Below, one piece after another: positions 8,670-17,408 of a stretch of 64,000 nucleotides of DNA. The notes under the pieces were generated by a model that worked only from the letters and a program-made list of their open reading frames with translations, did not search any database and was not told where the DNA came from. Position numbers and translations under genes: made by a program. Source of the stretch: Saccharofermentans sp. GTDB taxonomy: Bacteria; Bacillota; Clostridia; Saccharofermentanales; Saccharofermentanaceae. The stretch is from contig JAIKYD010000003.1 of the NCBI GenBank assembly GCA_024683485.1, positions 1-64,000 of the forward strand, read 5' to 3'. Position 1 is the stretch's first letter. Each line of letters starts with the position of its first letter.

Positions 8670-8921
8670 TCAGTCCTCTTTATGTGCTTCAACGAATGCG
8701 GCAAGTGTCTCGATCGAACGGAAATCCTCTTTTGTGGCACCTGAACCTGAGAGATCTACTCCGAAGAGATTCTCGATTCCGACAATGATCTCAATGGAAT
8801 CGATGGAATCAAGTCCTATATCCTCACCGAAAAGCTCGGAATCATACTCGAGCTCGTCCTCAGGGATCCTGAGTCTTTCAACAAGCATCCCCTTGATTTT
8901 CTCGGCTATCTCATTATTCAT
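8670..8921 (-). CDS. Acyl carrier protein of the KS-CLF cassette
   Basis: Small acidic carrier protein with the phosphopantetheine site in EDIGLDSIDSIEI; the Ser of DSID would carry the arm. The ORF track starts at TTG 8939, but the AGGAGG ribosome site lies inside that extension, so ATG 8921 (MNNEIAEKIKG, 83 residues) is preferred with about 9 bases of spacing. ATG 8927 is a less likely alternative. It sits between the C39-like gene and the two-domain ketosynthase and is the only ACP in the window. The fab operon has none between fabH and fabK, so a housekeeping role cannot be excluded. Confidence 0.88.
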   Translation of the reverse strand: MNNEIAEKIKGMLVERLRIPEDELEYDSELFGEDIGLDSIDSIEIIVGIENLFGVDLSGSGATKEDFRSIETLAAFVEAHKED

Positions 8922-8972
8922 CTCCATAATCCTCCTCAATATATTAAAAAGAAATTTTATCCGCTAATAACC

Positions 8973-9605
8973 TTACACTAAGTTGCCCTGTTTTTCCAAC
9001 GAAACGGAATAAAAGTGCAAAATCACGTTAAAGCGTCTCAACTCTGTTATCGACATCCTGCATTTATATCCCCATGAAGATACCCATAGCGTGTCCCCGT
9101 CAATATCTGTGATCGTAACCCAGTGGAATCCTATCATCGTCTTATGTCCGTCAGGCAATTCCACAGCCACGTTGTTGAACGGCGCAGTAACGAGCATTAC
9201 CAGCGGATCCCCGCCCTTCAGATAATCAGGTATCTTCTTATACCACTTGAACCTGAAAGGCTTGACCTTTACCGAAAGGCCTTCCTTGACTCCGAGCTTT
9301 TTCACGCCCTTCCTGAACCTCGATGCACTTACACCAAAGCTCCCGAGAAACTCTTTGCCAAACAGTTTTCTCGGTTCCATGTTCTTGCCGACAGTAATAG
9401 GTCTTATGTAGTCCTTGGCATCAAAGAACCTCTCGAAATACTCTTCCCTCGGCATCCTCTCCTCGCCTTTCAGGCGCATGATCGCATCAAGACCTGCGAT
9501 TATCCCGCAGCCGCTGTTAAGCAGCATTTTGTCAGGAAGCCACATCTGGCTTCCTCCGAAAGATTCAAGTCCGTATTTATCGATTATCTTGGGCGGCACA
9601 CTCAT
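8973..9605 (-). CDS. Papain/C39-like Cys-His protein of the KS-CLF cassette
   Basis: 210 residues with no signal peptide or membrane segment. Three segments recall papain-fold enzymes: LNSGCGIIAGLDAI near residues 30-43 (Cys at the start of a helix), GFHWVTITDIDGDTLWV near residue 165 (His on a strand) and SSWGYKC just after, where papain has NSWG. Asn is therefore replaced by Ser. This suggests a C39 or papain-like fold with a Cys-His dyad, either a peptidase or a thioester-handling acyl/amide transferase. Its gene overlaps the asparaginase stop (ATGA) and precedes the ACP, so action on an ACP-bound acyl chain is possible. GAGGTG precedes ATG 9605. Function is unassigned. Confidence 0.6.
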   Translation of the reverse strand: MSVPPKIIDKYGLESFGGSQMWLPDKMLLNSGCGIIAGLDAIMRLKGEERMPREEYFERFFDAKDYIRPITVGKNMEPRKLFGKEFLGSFGVSASRFRKGVKKLGVKEGLSVKVKPFRFKWYKKIPDYLKGGDPLVMLVTAPFNNVAVELPDGHKTMIGFHWVTITDIDGDTLWVSSWGYKCRMSITELRRFNVILHFYSVSLEKQGNLV

Positions 9606-10444
9606 CTCAAAAGCACCTCACACCATGCTCCCTCAACAGGCATTCCCGGAAGCTCGACAGCTCCCGCATCCGTAAGTCTCTTCCTGCTCTCGTAAACTTC
9701 ACCTTTTTGCGGAACCGGTGCCATAAAGCACTGGATGCCTTTGCCGGTCCATTCTTTTACAAGAGGCTCAAGAGCAACAGGGGCCGTTCCCGAGTGATTA
9801 CAGCAGATAAGGACTCTGTCAAACCCTTTCTCAGGAATGACAGGATCAGGCATTGCGGGAATAACAAGTATCTTTGGCAATCTTTCCTTCGAGAAAAAGT
9901 CCGAATGATCCTTTATCTCCAGCGAGCTGCAGTCACGGTATTCCGTGTAGATCCCGTTAATGTCCGGAGATACTATGTGACTTGCCCTGTAAAGCTTCGG
10001 TATCCTGTCAAAGTTTCTGAACGCAACACCGCTCTTACCCTTCTCGAGGCAATTAACAGCAAACAAAAGGTTGTATCCTGCCTCCTCCGGGTCAACATCA
10101 GGTGATCTTAACGAACCCGTTATTACAAAAGGGATTATAAGCGGTGATAACACCCTGTATGCGAGCTGTGCGAAAAAAGCACATGTATCAGTTCCGTGCG
10201 TAATAAGTATCCCGTCATATCTGGATCCGGATGCCTCATCAATGATCTGCTTCAGCGCCTTGCGGTAATCCTCAGCAGTAGCATTCTCCGAAGAATACCT
10301 GTCAAACTCCGGAAAGACATACTCATTCTCAGATGAGTATTCGAGCAAAAAATCCTGAACAAAAGAGGGGGCTCCAAGCTTGACCGTTCCGTCAGACAAG
10401 GACGATGAGATCGTTCCCCCGAGCATGGCTACTAATATCCGCAT
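9602..10444 (-). CDS. L-asparaginase family protein (type I-like)
   Basis: Asparaginase-fold amidohydrolase of 280 residues, shorter than the usual 330 or so. The N-terminal nucleophile loop is LGGTISS near residue 8, and the second catalytic loop is THGTDT near residue 83, followed by FVITGSLRSP. No signal peptide is visible, so it would be cytoplasmic. It is the first gene of the minus-strand run that continues into the C39-like, ACP and KS-CLF genes, with a 4-base overlap. This might mean a role in that pathway or mere co-transcription. AAAGGGA precedes ATG 10444. A hydrolase or transferase variant with another amide substrate is possible. Confidence 0.85.
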   Translation of the reverse strand: MRILVAMLGGTISSSLSDGTVKLGAPSFVQDFLLEYSSENEYVFPEFDRYSSENATAEDYRKALKQIIDEASGSRYDGILITHGTDTCAFFAQLAYRVLSPLIIPFVITGSLRSPDVDPEEAGYNLLFAVNCLEKGKSGVAFRNFDRIPKLYRASHIVSPDINGIYTEYRDCSSLEIKDHSDFFSKERLPKILVIPAMPDPVIPEKGFDRVLICCNHSGTAPVALEPLVKEWTGKGIQCFMAPVPQKGEVYESRKRLTDAGAVELPGMPVEGAWCEVLLR

Positions 10445-10511
10445 ATCCCTTTCCTTCTAAAGCCCATTTAGAGTAAAATTACTCATAATATTATAATTCA
10501 CGAGGTTGCTT

Positions 10512-11273
10512 ATGAGAATAGCGAGCTGGAACGTAAACGGAATAAGGGCAGTTGCAAACAAGGGTTTCAGGGAAAGCCTCGGAAAGATCGATGCAGATAT
10601 AATAGGCATCCAGGAGATCAAGGCTCTTCCGGAACAGCTGGGTCCGGAGATAACAGATATTCCGGGATATAAAAGCTGGTTTTATTCCGCAGAGCGCAAG
10701 GGATATTCAGGCACCGCTCTGTATTCAAGGATCGAACCTGCCAATGTGGAATTTGGGTTTGGCGTTGATGAGTTCGACCATGAAGGCAGAGTCATAAAAG
10801 CGGATTTCGGGGACTTTGTCCTTTTCAACATATACTTCCCCAACGGTGGCCGTGGCGATGACTATGTCAAGTTCAAGCTAAGGTTCTACGACTGTTTCCT
10901 GGATCAGGTTGACAGCATCAAGGCATCCGGCAAAGAGGTCATCTGCTGCGGAGATGTCAACACCGCACATAAGGAGATCGACCTGTCCAACCCCAAGGCA
11001 AACTCCAAGATCTCAGGATTCCTTCCCGAGGAACGTGCATATATGGACAAGTTCATCGAGAGAGGCCTGACTGACACATTCAGAATGCTCCATCCCGATG
11101 ATAAGGAATGCTATACCTGGTGGTCATATAAGACCGCTGCAAGAGAGCGGAACGTCGGCTGGAGAATAGACTATTTCTTCACTACAGACGGTTTGAATTC
11201 ACGGGTAAAGGAATCAAATATGATGACTGACATCATGGGTTCGGATCACTGCCCCATTTATCTGGATATCTGA
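10512..11273 (+). CDS. xth: Exodeoxyribonuclease III
   Basis: AP endonuclease and 3'-5' exonuclease of base-excision repair. It has the exonuclease/endonuclease/phosphatase fold with WNVNGIRA at the N-terminus, the metal-ligand Glu in IQEIKA, GDVNTAHKEIDLSNPK near residue 150 and SDHCPIYLDI at the end. The track starts at TTG 10506, but ATG 10512 (MRIASWNVNG, 253 residues) has a GAGG ribosome site 6 bases upstream and matches the family N-terminus. It is transcribed away from the asparaginase gene, 67 bases apart, and converges on the EAL gene. Confidence 0.95.
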   Translation: MRIASWNVNGIRAVANKGFRESLGKIDADIIGIQEIKALPEQLGPEITDIPGYKSWFYSAERKGYSGTALYSRIEPANVEFGFGVDEFDHEGRVIKADFGDFVLFNIYFPNGGRGDDYVKFKLRFYDCFLDQVDSIKASGKEVICCGDVNTAHKEIDLSNPKANSKISGFLPEERAYMDKFIERGLTDTFRMLHPDDKECYTWWSYKTAARERNVGWRIDYFFTTDGLNSRVKESNMMTDIMGSDHCPIYLDI

Positions 11274-11280
11274 CAACTGA

Positions 11281-14200
11281 TCAGTCCTGCGAGTTGTTTT
11301 CGCGCTTGTCCATCGTATTCTCAGTCATAATACTGCCGTTGATGTCAAGCTTGGTCAGAGATCCGGTGACCTTGAAATCCATCTCTTCCACATATCGCGG
11401 AACATCGAGGTTGGTAAAGATACTGCCTTCCGTTTTGGAATTGGATATCCTGATCCTGACTTTCTTGTCCATACCCCTGTAGATGCCGGCCTGCTTGCCG
11501 CCAAGATCGACTCTTAACGATACATGATCGATGGTAATGTTCGTAGGTGCCGCGGTGCCGGAACCAAATGCCGTGATATCGTGTGCCTTGGAGGCCATAT
11601 TAATGGTGGCACTGTATATGCTTATCTGCAGTTTCTCACTGTGCTTTGAACCAACCATGATAATATCATTTCCGTTAAAATCCATCTTCATGGAAGAGTG
11701 TTCGATCATCATGTCACATCTTCCCATAAGAGAACCGATTCCGACTGCATTAAGCGCGACACTTGTCATCTCAAGATAACAGTTGCTTATTATCGGATCG
11801 ATATCGCCTGAGATGGATCCTATTCCGACAGAGGTCTGACCCATTAGGTTGATCTTGTACATTCCTCTTCTGACGGTCAGATGTCCGCCAAGACCGCTGC
11901 CGATCGCAACGCTCTTATTGGCATTTACAGATATCTCTATTCTTCCGTCCTGATCGAAAACAAGATCTCCGTGATATGAATCCATATCATTTCCGATACC
12001 GAATGTTTCAACTCCGGTAGTATTTATCGAGAGATTTCCGGTACCTTCAAATGTAAGCATTGCCTTGGGAGATACCTTTATTCCTCCGCCGCTCAAATAG
12101 TTATCACCGGTAAGGGAGAGAACGACTTCGCAGTCATCACCTATCGTAATCGCCGCATCATGCATCCTGCCCGTAAAAGCGCAGTTCTCGATAGCTATCT
12201 TTCCTTTATATCCGTTCTCGATCTCAATATTAATAGCAGCATCATCTCTGGGCACGCCCAGTATATGCAGATCCCTGTGGGTAACATGACCCGATGTAAC
12301 ATGGATAGTGTTATAGCCTTCTTTAACAAGAAGCGGTAAGGAGATCCTTGCTTCTCTTCCGGCAACATAATCCCTTCTCGTACGGTTCTTAGCCTTGCCA
12401 GAACTGTACTTGACGATCTCTTCTTTGACCGGGGAAGAGATTTCTTTAATGATATTCTCGGAAGGGCGGGCCGTGTAATAACCCTGGATAAGATCGACAC
12501 CGAGATTGATAACTGTCTCGATCTCCTCTGTTGTCTCTATTCCTTCGGCAAGCGCAAGGATATTGTTATCATGCGAGAATTCGATGATATCCTTTACAAA
12601 ATGCTGTTTCTGCGGTGAATCCTGGATATTGGCAAGAAGGGCCCTGTCGATCTTAACATAATTCGGCATATATCTGAGAAGATTGCTGACATTGGAATAA
12701 CCGGTTCCATAGTCATCTACCGCTGTCTCAAAGCCAAAACTCTGATACTCCTTCTTCATGTCAGCCAATTCCATGTCGTCCATCTCGGATTGCTCCGTAA
12801 ACTCAACAACAAGCCTGCCTGCCAGATCTTTTGACAACTCATGGATATTCTCCATATCCTCTTTCTTGAGGCGCTGGCCCGGAATCGAGTTAATGAATAT
12901 CTTGGCATCCGGATTAAACTTGTCAGCATGCGATTTGACATAACTAAGGACATTGTGGAAAGTCGCATATTCGATATCGTAAAGCCTGTCAAAGAAACCT
13001 GCATACTTGATAACGAGCAACGGCTGAACATAAGGAACCGTATCGGCTCTCATCAAAGCCTCGTACGCATATATCTCACCGGTACGGGCATCAACGATCG
13101 GCTGGAAGTGATAATTGATCCTGTTCTTATCGAGAATATCGTTAATGATCCTTGCTTCCTCGATCTGAGAGGCATCAAAGCCATCTGCATTCATCTTCTG
13201 GAGGTTTATCTTCTGCCCGTTCTTTCTGGACAGCGCAACACTTACGACACTCTCGTAATCAGCTCTGGTCCTGGGCATTCCTTCAGCAGTTCCATAATAA
13301 ACCTCAAGTTTTCTCCTGCCTTCCCCGAGTGATGAATTATAAGCATCTATTTTTTTATAGAGTTCCTTCACCCGGTCTTCCATGAGTAACAACGCGTCTT
13401 CCGTTTCCGGCATAACTTCAAGTGCAACCATTTCGCCATTACCCATGCAGTAAACACGGCCTTGCGGGAATACCTCCTCCAGGTAATTGCCCATGCTTAC
13501 GATCGCATCATCGCCGGCGGTTCTTCCGTTATCATTGTTGATCTTTGCAAGATTCTTTATATCGATCGCCAAAGCTCCGATCTTCTCGCCCTCTCTGAGC
13601 GGGTTCATGATGATGATGTCTTCAGTCTGTTTTAAGAAACCGTTATAGTTGTAAATACCGGTAAGCGGATCTCTTACAAGACTTGCCTCAAGTTTCTTAT
13701 TTATGGCAACAAGCTCATCATATCTCCTGAAGTTCTCAAGTCCTCGCATTATGCTGTGGAGCCAGAACCTGTAAGACCTCTTATATGACCTGGGTTCCGT
13801 AAAGGACAGGACAGCATAACCGAAAGTCGATTCCTCGAAATGCAGCGGTGTAAAGAAGAATGCCTCAGGCTTCATCCTGTCGCTTTCGAGTCTCGGAATG
13901 AGGACATCCCTGTCAAAATATACACCATCGCTGACACGGTCCAGACCCATTTCTTCCGGACGGCAGGCAATAACATGCATCATCTTTCTCGTGAAGAATT
14001 TGTCGGTACATGACAGACCTTCGGGCGAGAGCCTGGAGTCTTCTATAGCACCGGCCAGAGCTTTGGCTTTCTCCTGCCATTTGTCATTGAGACATATACT
14101 GAAACTCTCAAAATCACGGATCTGGAATATATATGAGAAAGTGGTCTTCATAAGACCGTCGAAATCATTCTGGATAACCAGATCCTCATCAAGATGGTTG

Positions 14201-15144
14201 AAAGACGAGAAAACGCTGTTATGCGAAGTATCTGTATCCCAAACCTTGCGGAGCTTGGTCTCATACTGGACTTTATCCTCGCTGCATCCGCAGGTCCTTC
14301 CATAGAAGAACTCCCCGTTATCCGTGAAAGGCTCTGTCTCACGCCCTTCCATATAATTGAACAGCTTGTCGGCAGTATAACTTCCCATGGATTTGGCCGG
14401 TAACTTCAGTGAAGTCACAGGCTTCGGGGAATATCTTCCCTCCTCGTTAGAGTCATAACCCACAACAGCAATATCTTCAGGGATCCTGATTCCGCCTGCC
14501 TCAAGAGCTTTTGCAAGTCCGATGGCCATACAGTCATTGGCGCATGCAATTGCCTGTGGAAGGTTTCCGCCTTTCTTTACAAGCCGGTCACCCAGACTCT
14601 CGCCACTTGTATACCAGAAGTCACCATAAAAAACTCTGTCCCTTCCAACCGTCAGACCGTGCTCGGTCATGGCATCCATAAAAGCCTGAAGCCTCTGCTT
14701 CGAATAATGATGCCAGGCCTTACCTGTGAGAAATGCGATATCAGTATATCCGTGATCTTCAATAAGATGGTTGATAAGGATCTTTATAGCTTCATAGTGG
14801 TTCGGGAAGACCGACGGGAAATATTTGCTTTCCTTGTCAATAAAGACAACTGGACATTTGCAGCGGTTATGGATTATCTCTTCCAGGCTGTCAGAAAGAC
14901 CGGGAGACTGGAGTGTATCCGCCATTACCGCGACGGCATCAAACTGCTCAAACGGAATAAGCGAGAATATCGAAGTCTCGCCTACTTCCCTTCCGAGATT
15001 ATTCTGATATTTGAGATAACTGCTGAACACAAGGACATCGCTGTTATTTTCAAAAGCCTTGCCGATAAAGCCCTCGATAAACTGAGCCTGATAATATTCA
15101 TCAGCCTGAGCTACAAGTAAAGCTATTCTTTTGCGTTCAGCCAT
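11281..15144 (-). CDS. LacI-type sensor + degenerate GGDEF + EAL + C-terminal beta-helix fusion
   Basis: A 1287-residue cytoplasmic protein with no membrane segment. Residues 1-290 resemble the sugar-binding half of LacI/PurR regulators without the HTH. About 470-640 is a GGDEF domain whose signature is broken to GNGEM, so cyclase activity is unlikely. About 670-905 is an EAL domain with YEALMR, EFTEQSE, DDYGTGYSN, KIDRAL and AEGIETTEE, which should hydrolyse c-di-GMP. Residues 920-1287 form repeated Gly/Asn/Ile-rich strands (CAFTGRMHDAAITIG and similar), as in parallel beta-helix carbohydrate-binding proteins. A small ligand bound at the N-terminus may set phosphodiesterase activity. It has its own promoter. 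Confidence 0.88.
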   Translation of the reverse strand: MAERKRIALLVAQADEYYQAQFIEGFIGKAFENNSDVLVFSSYLKYQNNLGREVGETSIFSLIPFEQFDAVAVMADTLQSPGLSDSLEEIIHNRCKCPVVFIDKESKYFPSVFPNHYEAIKILINHLIEDHGYTDIAFLTGKAWHHYSKQRLQAFMDAMTEHGLTVGRDRVFYGDFWYTSGESLGDRLVKKGGNLPQAIACANDCMAIGLAKALEAGGIRIPEDIAVVGYDSNEEGRYSPKPVTSLKLPAKSMGSYTADKLFNYMEGRETEPFTDNGEFFYGRTCGCSEDKVQYETKLRKVWDTDTSHNSVFSSFNHLDEDLVIQNDFDGLMKTTFSYIFQIRDFESFSICLNDKWQEKAKALAGAIEDSRLSPEGLSCTDKFFTRKMMHVIACRPEEMGLDRVSDGVYFDRDVLIPRLESDRMKPEAFFFTPLHFEESTFGYAVLSFTEPRSYKRSYRFWLHSIMRGLENFRRYDELVAINKKLEASLVRDPLTGIYNYNGFLKQTEDIIIMNPLREGEKIGALAIDIKNLAKINNDNGRTAGDDAIVSMGNYLEEVFPQGRVYCMGNGEMVALEVMPETEDALLLMEDRVKELYKKIDAYNSSLGEGRRKLEVYYGTAEGMPRTRADYESVVSVALSRKNGQKINLQKMNADGFDASQIEEARIINDILDKNRINYHFQPIVDARTGEIYAYEALMRADTVPYVQPLLVIKYAGFFDRLYDIEYATFHNVLSYVKSHADKFNPDAKIFINSIPGQRLKKEDMENIHELSKDLAGRLVVEFTEQSEMDDMELADMKKEYQSFGFETAVDDYGTGYSNVSNLLRYMPNYVKIDRALLANIQDSPQKQHFVKDIIEFSHDNNILALAEGIETTEEIETVINLGVDLIQGYYTARPSENIIKEISSPVKEEIVKYSSGKAKNRTRRDYVAGREARISLPLLVKEGYNTIHVTSGHVTHRDLHILGVPRDDAAINIEIENGYKGKIAIENCAFTGRMHDAAITIGDDCEVVLSLTGDNYLSGGGIKVSPKAMLTFEGTGNLSINTTGVETFGIGNDMDSYHGDLVFDQDGRIEISVNANKSVAIGSGLGGHLTVRRGMYKINLMGQTSVGIGSISGDIDPIISNCYLEMTSVALNAVGIGSLMGRCDMMIEHSSMKMDFNGNDIIMVGSKHSEKLQISIYSATINMASKAHDITAFGSGTAAPTNITIDHVSLRVDLGGKQAGIYRGMDKKVRIRISNSKTEGSIFTNLDVPRYVEEMDFKVTGSLTKLDINGSIMTENTMDKRENNSQD

Positions 15145-15237
15145 GAACGACCCCTGCCTGCAAATCCGTATTTTTCAATTTATGATAGTCTAATTGGCAG
15201 AAATGCGAAAAGCAACAAAACCTCGATTTGTTCTCAC

Positions 15238-15267
15238 ATTACAGGTTGAAAGTTTACATTCTGTCAA
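15238..15267 (-). promoter_or_regulatory. Predicted promoter of the EAL fusion gene
   Basis: TTGACA (15267-15262) and TGTAAT (15243-15238) are 18 bases apart on the minus strand, about 95 bases before ATG 15144. It implies that the EAL gene is transcribed separately from the DUF4236 gene upstream. Confidence 0.55.
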
Positions 15268-15291
15268 TAAACCTTGTGTTTTTCTGCCCCG

Positions 15292-16302
15292 TCAAGCCAG
15301 GACTCTGTCCACAGGAGCATATCCGGTAGTCTTTCTGAACTTGACATTGCTCTCAAAACTCTCCAGACAATCAGAAGGATCGATACGCTCAAAATTCAAT
15401 GTTGCAAGAGCATCCCTCTTGATCTTTACAGAGCATACCGTTACTTCCTCGTCATTGCCGGTGGCAGGATTAAGAACCTTGTCCACAGCATGGATAATGA
15501 CCTGCTGAACAGGAAGAAGCGCAAATGTGTCTCTTGCGACTCTCAGCATCGTGCTGGATACATAGTCCTGAACCAGCTCATAGTATGCTGATTTGCTGAA
15601 ATCCTTCATGACGATCTCGCCGCTTGCCTTCATATCCGGATACTGTGTCGGGATAATGCTGTCCGACTTGACCTGGAATTCGATCTCCATCATCTTCGGA
15701 TCATCAGTACCGACTTCAAAACCGCTGCCGTATTCAAGAAGATCATCAAAAGGTCCAACCTGCTCTATAACCCTGAAATATGCATCAATATCACCTGCCA
15801 GAACGCTCTGTGCGAAAGGCTGGAGTTCCTTTATCTGACCGGATACAGCGCCATTGGCTACTGCTTCCCAGTCAATGTATCCGTCAGACTGCTTATGTAT
15901 AGACTTGAGAGCCTCGATGCCTGCTGCAAATTCCTCAAGCTGCGCCTTGGACTGGGCAATGAGCTCCTCATTGACCTGTTTTGCTGCAGGAGCCGCTTTT
16001 GCCGCCTTCGCTGAAGAACCCTTGGAGGAAGCCTTTGTCTCAGAGGCCTTGCCGCTTCCCTTCTTGCCCTTGGATGCCGTCTCTTTATTTCCGGTCAGAC
16101 CGCCGACCAGATTCTTAACGTTATTAGTCTTTGTGTAATAAATGCCTGTTCCCGGAATGCCGACCGTGGTCCTTGCCTGGCCCTTAAGATTAACGGACTG
16201 TCTGAATCCGCTCTTGCCGAACGATACACTAGGTCCTGATTTGCTCAGATTAAGCTTCAAGCCCTTGCCCAAAGAGATGGATTTGCGGAAATTAAGTCCC
16301 AT
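15292..16302 (-). CDS. DUF4236 domain protein
   Basis: 336 residues. The first 55 or so are a clear DUF4236 domain: GLNFRKSISLGKG, KSGPSVSFG and GIPGTGIYYTK. A low-complexity Lys/Ser/Ala stretch follows at about 75-115 and then a 200-residue C-terminal region rich in Val/Glu/Asp that I do not recognise. No signal peptide or membrane segment is seen. DUF4236 has no established function. It is a single gene with GGAGG before ATG 16302, between the sufB terminator and the EAL promoter. Confidence 0.8.
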   Translation of the reverse strand: MGLNFRKSISLGKGLKLNLSKSGPSVSFGKSGFRQSVNLKGQARTTVGIPGTGIYYTKTNNVKNLVGGLTGNKETASKGKKGSGKASETKASSKGSSAKAAKAAPAAKQVNEELIAQSKAQLEEFAAGIEALKSIHKQSDGYIDWEAVANGAVSGQIKELQPFAQSVLAGDIDAYFRVIEQVGPFDDLLEYGSGFEVGTDDPKMMEIEFQVKSDSIIPTQYPDMKASGEIVMKDFSKSAYYELVQDYVSSTMLRVARDTFALLPVQQVIIHAVDKVLNPATGNDEEVTVCSVKIKRDALATLNFERIDPSDCLESFESNVKFRKTTGYAPVDRVLA

Positions 16303-16426
16303 ATGCAGTGCCTCCGATGATAAAATGTTAAAGCAATTTTACCACAATTAACAAGACTTTACTTTTATTAGAGATTTTCTATCTGAAACCCAACAAATTC
16401 TCTCATTTCAGATAGCCGGTGCAATA

Positions 16427-16466
16427 CAAAAAGAGCTGCCTCATTTAATCATGAGACAGCCCCTCA
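16427..16466 (-). terminator. Intrinsic terminator after sufB
   Basis: On the minus strand GGCTGTCTCAT and ATGAGGCAGC pair around GATTAA (one mismatch) and are followed by TCTTTTTG. It lies about 25 bases past the sufB stop. The stem sequence GGCTGTCTCATG recurs in the glmS terminator. Confidence 0.8.
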
Positions 16467-16490
16467 TTGAAACATCAAAATATCACGCGT

Positions 16491-17408
16491 TTATCTTAAG
16501 AAACCCTCAATGATCTTCTGCTCAGCTTCCTGTTCACTGAGGCCCAGAGTCATGAGCTTTGTTATCTGCTCACCTGCGATCTTGCCGATAGCTGCCTCGT
16601 GGATCAGTGATGCGTCAACACATGTAGCCTTAAGCTTAGGTGTTGCAACAATAACACCCTTGTCCATGATGATGGAGTCGCATTCGGCATGTCCATGACA
16701 CAAAGAATTACCTGCAATATCGATAACCACGTCCTGCTCGGATTCACCTTTCGCAACGCCTCTGCTTATGATATCGCATGAGGAATTCTCACCGTTAAGA
16801 GCAACCACTATCTCTGCTTTTGCCGTCTGGTCGAAGTTTGTAAGGATCTTGTCGTGCATAATGAGTGTCGCACCGGGACCAACATCTGCCTTTGTGATCC
16901 TGTATGTATCATTGATCCCTGCAATCTGCGAAGTGTCCATATCCATCGATGAACCTTCTTCGAGATAAACAACTGACGTGGGGTTCATAAATCTTTTGCC
17001 CGTACCGGTTCCCTCACCGTAGTGCTTCTCGACATATTTTACTTTTGAATTCTTGCCGATATGGAATGTATGGATTCCGTCGTGCTGGCTGTCATGACCA
17101 CCGCAGTTGCTGATGCCGCAACCTGCGATAATTGTTACATCGCAATCCTCACCGACAAAAAAGTCGTTATAAACGCACTCCTTGTGACCTGACATGCTGA
17201 TGATAACAGGAATGTGGCAGGACTCGTTCTTTGTACCGTCCTTGAAATATACATTGATGCCGTCACCTGATTCCCTTGATTCAATCTGGATATTGGCAGT
17301 GGAGTTCCTTGCTTCGCTCTTTCCGTTGCTCCTGATATTAAAGGCACCGACCGGAAGACTGTCGAGTTCAGCTACCTCTTTAAGCATTCTCTTCTCAAGA
17401 TCATCCAT
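16491..17408 (-). CDS. sufB: SufB/SufD-family Fe-S scaffold (SufB-like)
   Basis: Scaffold subunit of a SUF-type iron-sulfur assembly complex. At about 305 residues it is much shorter than the roughly 470-residue SufB of full suf operons. The beta-helix core of the SufBD family (DVTIIAGCGISNCGG, HTFHIGKNSKVKYVEKHYGEG) is followed by the C-terminal helices DASLIHEAAIGKIAGEQ and MTLGLSEQEAE. The track starts at 17444, but ATG 17408 overlaps the sufC stop by 8 bases and follows AAGGTG, so it is the better start (MDDLEKRM). The sufC-sufB pair without sufD, sufS or sufU nearby matches the minimal SMS-type system described in anaerobes. Confidence 0.9.
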   Translation of the reverse strand: MDDLEKRMLKEVAELDSLPVGAFNIRSNGKSEARNSTANIQIESRESGDGINVYFKDGTKNESCHIPVIISMSGHKECVYNDFFVGEDCDVTIIAGCGISNCGGHDSQHDGIHTFHIGKNSKVKYVEKHYGEGTGTGKRFMNPTSVVYLEEGSSMDMDTSQIAGINDTYRITKADVGPGATLIMHDKILTNFDQTAKAEIVVALNGENSSCDIISRGVAKGESEQDVVIDIAGNSLCHGHAECDSIIMDKGVIVATPKLKATCVDASLIHEAAIGKIAGEQITKLMTLGLSEQEAEQKIIEGFLR

